From: Liolophura sinensis
Taxonomy: Eukaryota > Mollusca > Polyplacophora > Chitonida > Chitonidae
Direction of reading: 5' to 3'
NCBI RefSeq assembly: GCF_032854445.1
Contig: NC_088301.1
Span: 20,949,808 to 21,013,807, forward strand
DNA: 64,000 nucleotides
Shown: in pieces, positions 63,137-64,000 of the stretch
How the letters are laid out: each line of letters begins with the position of its first letter
Position numbering within the stretch: the first letter of the stretch is position 1
The notes under the pieces: generated by a model
The model's input: the letters and a program-made list of their open reading frames with translations, nothing else
The model's database searches: none
Told to the model about the DNA's origin: nothing
Made by a program: the position numbers and the translations under genes

Positions 63137-63222
63137 GTTGTACGGTCGTCCCGGATATCTCAGTGGGATATTGGAATGCTTTAAAGTCTTGTGTTCGTGG
63201 GTTCGAATCCCGCTGTGCCGTA
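63137..63222 (+). tRNA. tRNA-like sequence (SINE head or tRNA pseudogene)
   Basis: The ends GTACGGT and GCCGTAC pair as a 7-bp acceptor-like stem. TCCC/GGGA gives a D-arm-like stem and GTGGGTTCGAATCCCGC a good T arm with perfect box B. The anticodon arm is weak, and the sequence is longer than a normal tRNA without intron. A tRNA-derived SINE head is more likely than a working tRNA. Confidence 0.4.
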
Positions 63223-63640
63223 CACCATCCGAAGGCGCATTGAGGTTTTACAAGGCGTCACCCTTCACCACTCAAACCACTAACTCACACGAGTGGATTC
63301 TTGAAAAATAATCAGTTGCGCAGACAATAGCTTGACGTCACAACAAACGCTTAACGGTTGTGAGACTGAAGAAAAAAACTTGATCAACAGAATGCTTAAT
63401 TGTCTTCGTTAAGTCGTCTCAGTGAAGCAGCACTAGATAAAAGAGTGGTGGAAATCCGTCCTGCAACGAGGAGGCACATTAGATGCACTCTAAGGATTCA
63501 TTCGTCGTCATATGACTGAACAATTGTTAAGTACGACGTGAAATCCCAAGAACTCACTCACTCATTCATTGTTCGCTCATTCATTGTGTTTTTGCTAAAA
63601 ATTTCTCGTCATTAATATACACGTTAAATTCGGTAATACA
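63223..63640. other. Sequence downstream of tRNA-like unit
   Basis: It contains CTCAC repeats and a degenerate SINE-like end (GTTAAGTACGACGTGAAATCCC, shortened) near 63525-63550. A 20-bp TTGACGTCACAACAAACG(T/C)TTAA block occurs both at about 63092 and 63332, perhaps direct repeats flanking a 240-bp insertion. No gene is supported. Confidence 0.4.
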
Positions 63641-63687
63641 GTATAACATGGCATATACACATATAGGCTACCATTTGTGCCAATCAA

Positions 63688-63985
63688 TATTGGCAGACCA
63701 ATTTGGGCAAATCTATATTGGCAGACCCATTTGCGCAAATCCATATTGGCAGACCCATTTTACGCAAATCTATATTGGCAGACCCATTTGGACAAATCTG
63801 TATTGGCAGACCCATTTGGGCAAACCTATATTGGCAGACCCATTTGGGCAAATTTATATTGGCAGACCCATTTGAGCAAACCTATATTGGCAGACCCATT
63901 TGGGCAAATTTATATTGGCAGACCCATTTGGGCAAACCTATATTGGCAGACCCATTTGGGCAAATTTATATTGGCAGAACTATAT
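63688..63985 (+). repeat. 28-bp satellite with dimeric higher-order pattern
   Basis: About 11 tandem copies of TATTGGCAGACCCATTTGGG plus CAAATCTA. From about 63810, units alternate CAAACCTA and CAAATTTA, a 56-bp dimer repeated about three times. The array probably continues past the window's right edge or ends just before it. Confidence 0.9.
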
Positions 63986-64000
63986 ACCTTCCATGTATTT

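Noticed and set aside
63688..63985. Possible CRISPR array
   Set aside because: There are no unique spacers: the 28-bp units are contiguous and nearly identical. It is a satellite in a eukaryotic genome.

Overview
The window looks like repeat-dense genomic DNA from a marine invertebrate, most likely a mollusc. The reasons are introns and poly(A) signals, tRNA-derived SINEs ending in AAATAAAT repeats of a type I associate with bivalves and gastropods, and a Penelope-like element, a PIF/Harbinger element and two Polinton/Maverick elements. The species call is inference.

Layout. (1) 1-2760: part of an unrecognised mobile element (three ORFs) and GC-rich minisatellites. (2) 2772-4250 plus 34686-35640: a broken partial copy of a host gene; 58440-60832 holds the second, better preserved copy. 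(3) 4251-34601: Polinton A, 30.35 kb, with a 6-bp target duplication GTTGTG and AG...CT ends. It is decayed and carries nested insertions: a Penelope fragment (about 4.5-5.5 kb), a three-exon DNA transposon with DUF7869/Sola-like transposase features (6523-11284, duplication AGCT), a 1.95-kb insertion with three covarying hairpins and an SGNH-hydrolase ORF (12164-14108, duplication AACCAGCA), and a structurally intact two-gene Harbinger (22871-30627). (4) 34.6-37.66 kb: host sequence, minisatellites, a possible plus-strand terminal exon and the 3' end of the minus-strand host gene. (5) 37667-57581: Polinton B, 19.9 kb, with duplication TACCCT and about 425-bp terminal inverted repeats. It is nearly complete. 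(6) 57588-64000: the interrupted host exon, an intronic SINE, further host exons, then sparse sequence ending in a 28-bp satellite.

Polinton logic. In B the polymerase gene runs rightward. Facing it is a tightly packed leftward block: PC4-like protein, chromodomain integrase, membrane/mucin-like protein, packaging ATPase, two conserved small proteins, minor capsid protein, basic pX-like protein, major capsid protein, adenain-like protease. Two junctions use a one-base TAATG stop/start overlap. Polinton A has the same block in mirror orientation, mostly frameshifted. Both elements carry a C2H2 zinc-finger gene next to the TIR on the polymerase side, and both share a GGTCAGTGTGTCAGTGTG motif that usually lies on the coding strand upstream of transcription units.

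The two Polintons entered the two tandem copies of one host gene: A in an intron of the left copy, B in the last exon of the right copy. Neither Polinton looks fully functional. B has a frameshift at polymerase motif C and lesions in the PC4-like and 215-aa genes. The Harbinger has all exons in phase and complete catalytic motifs.
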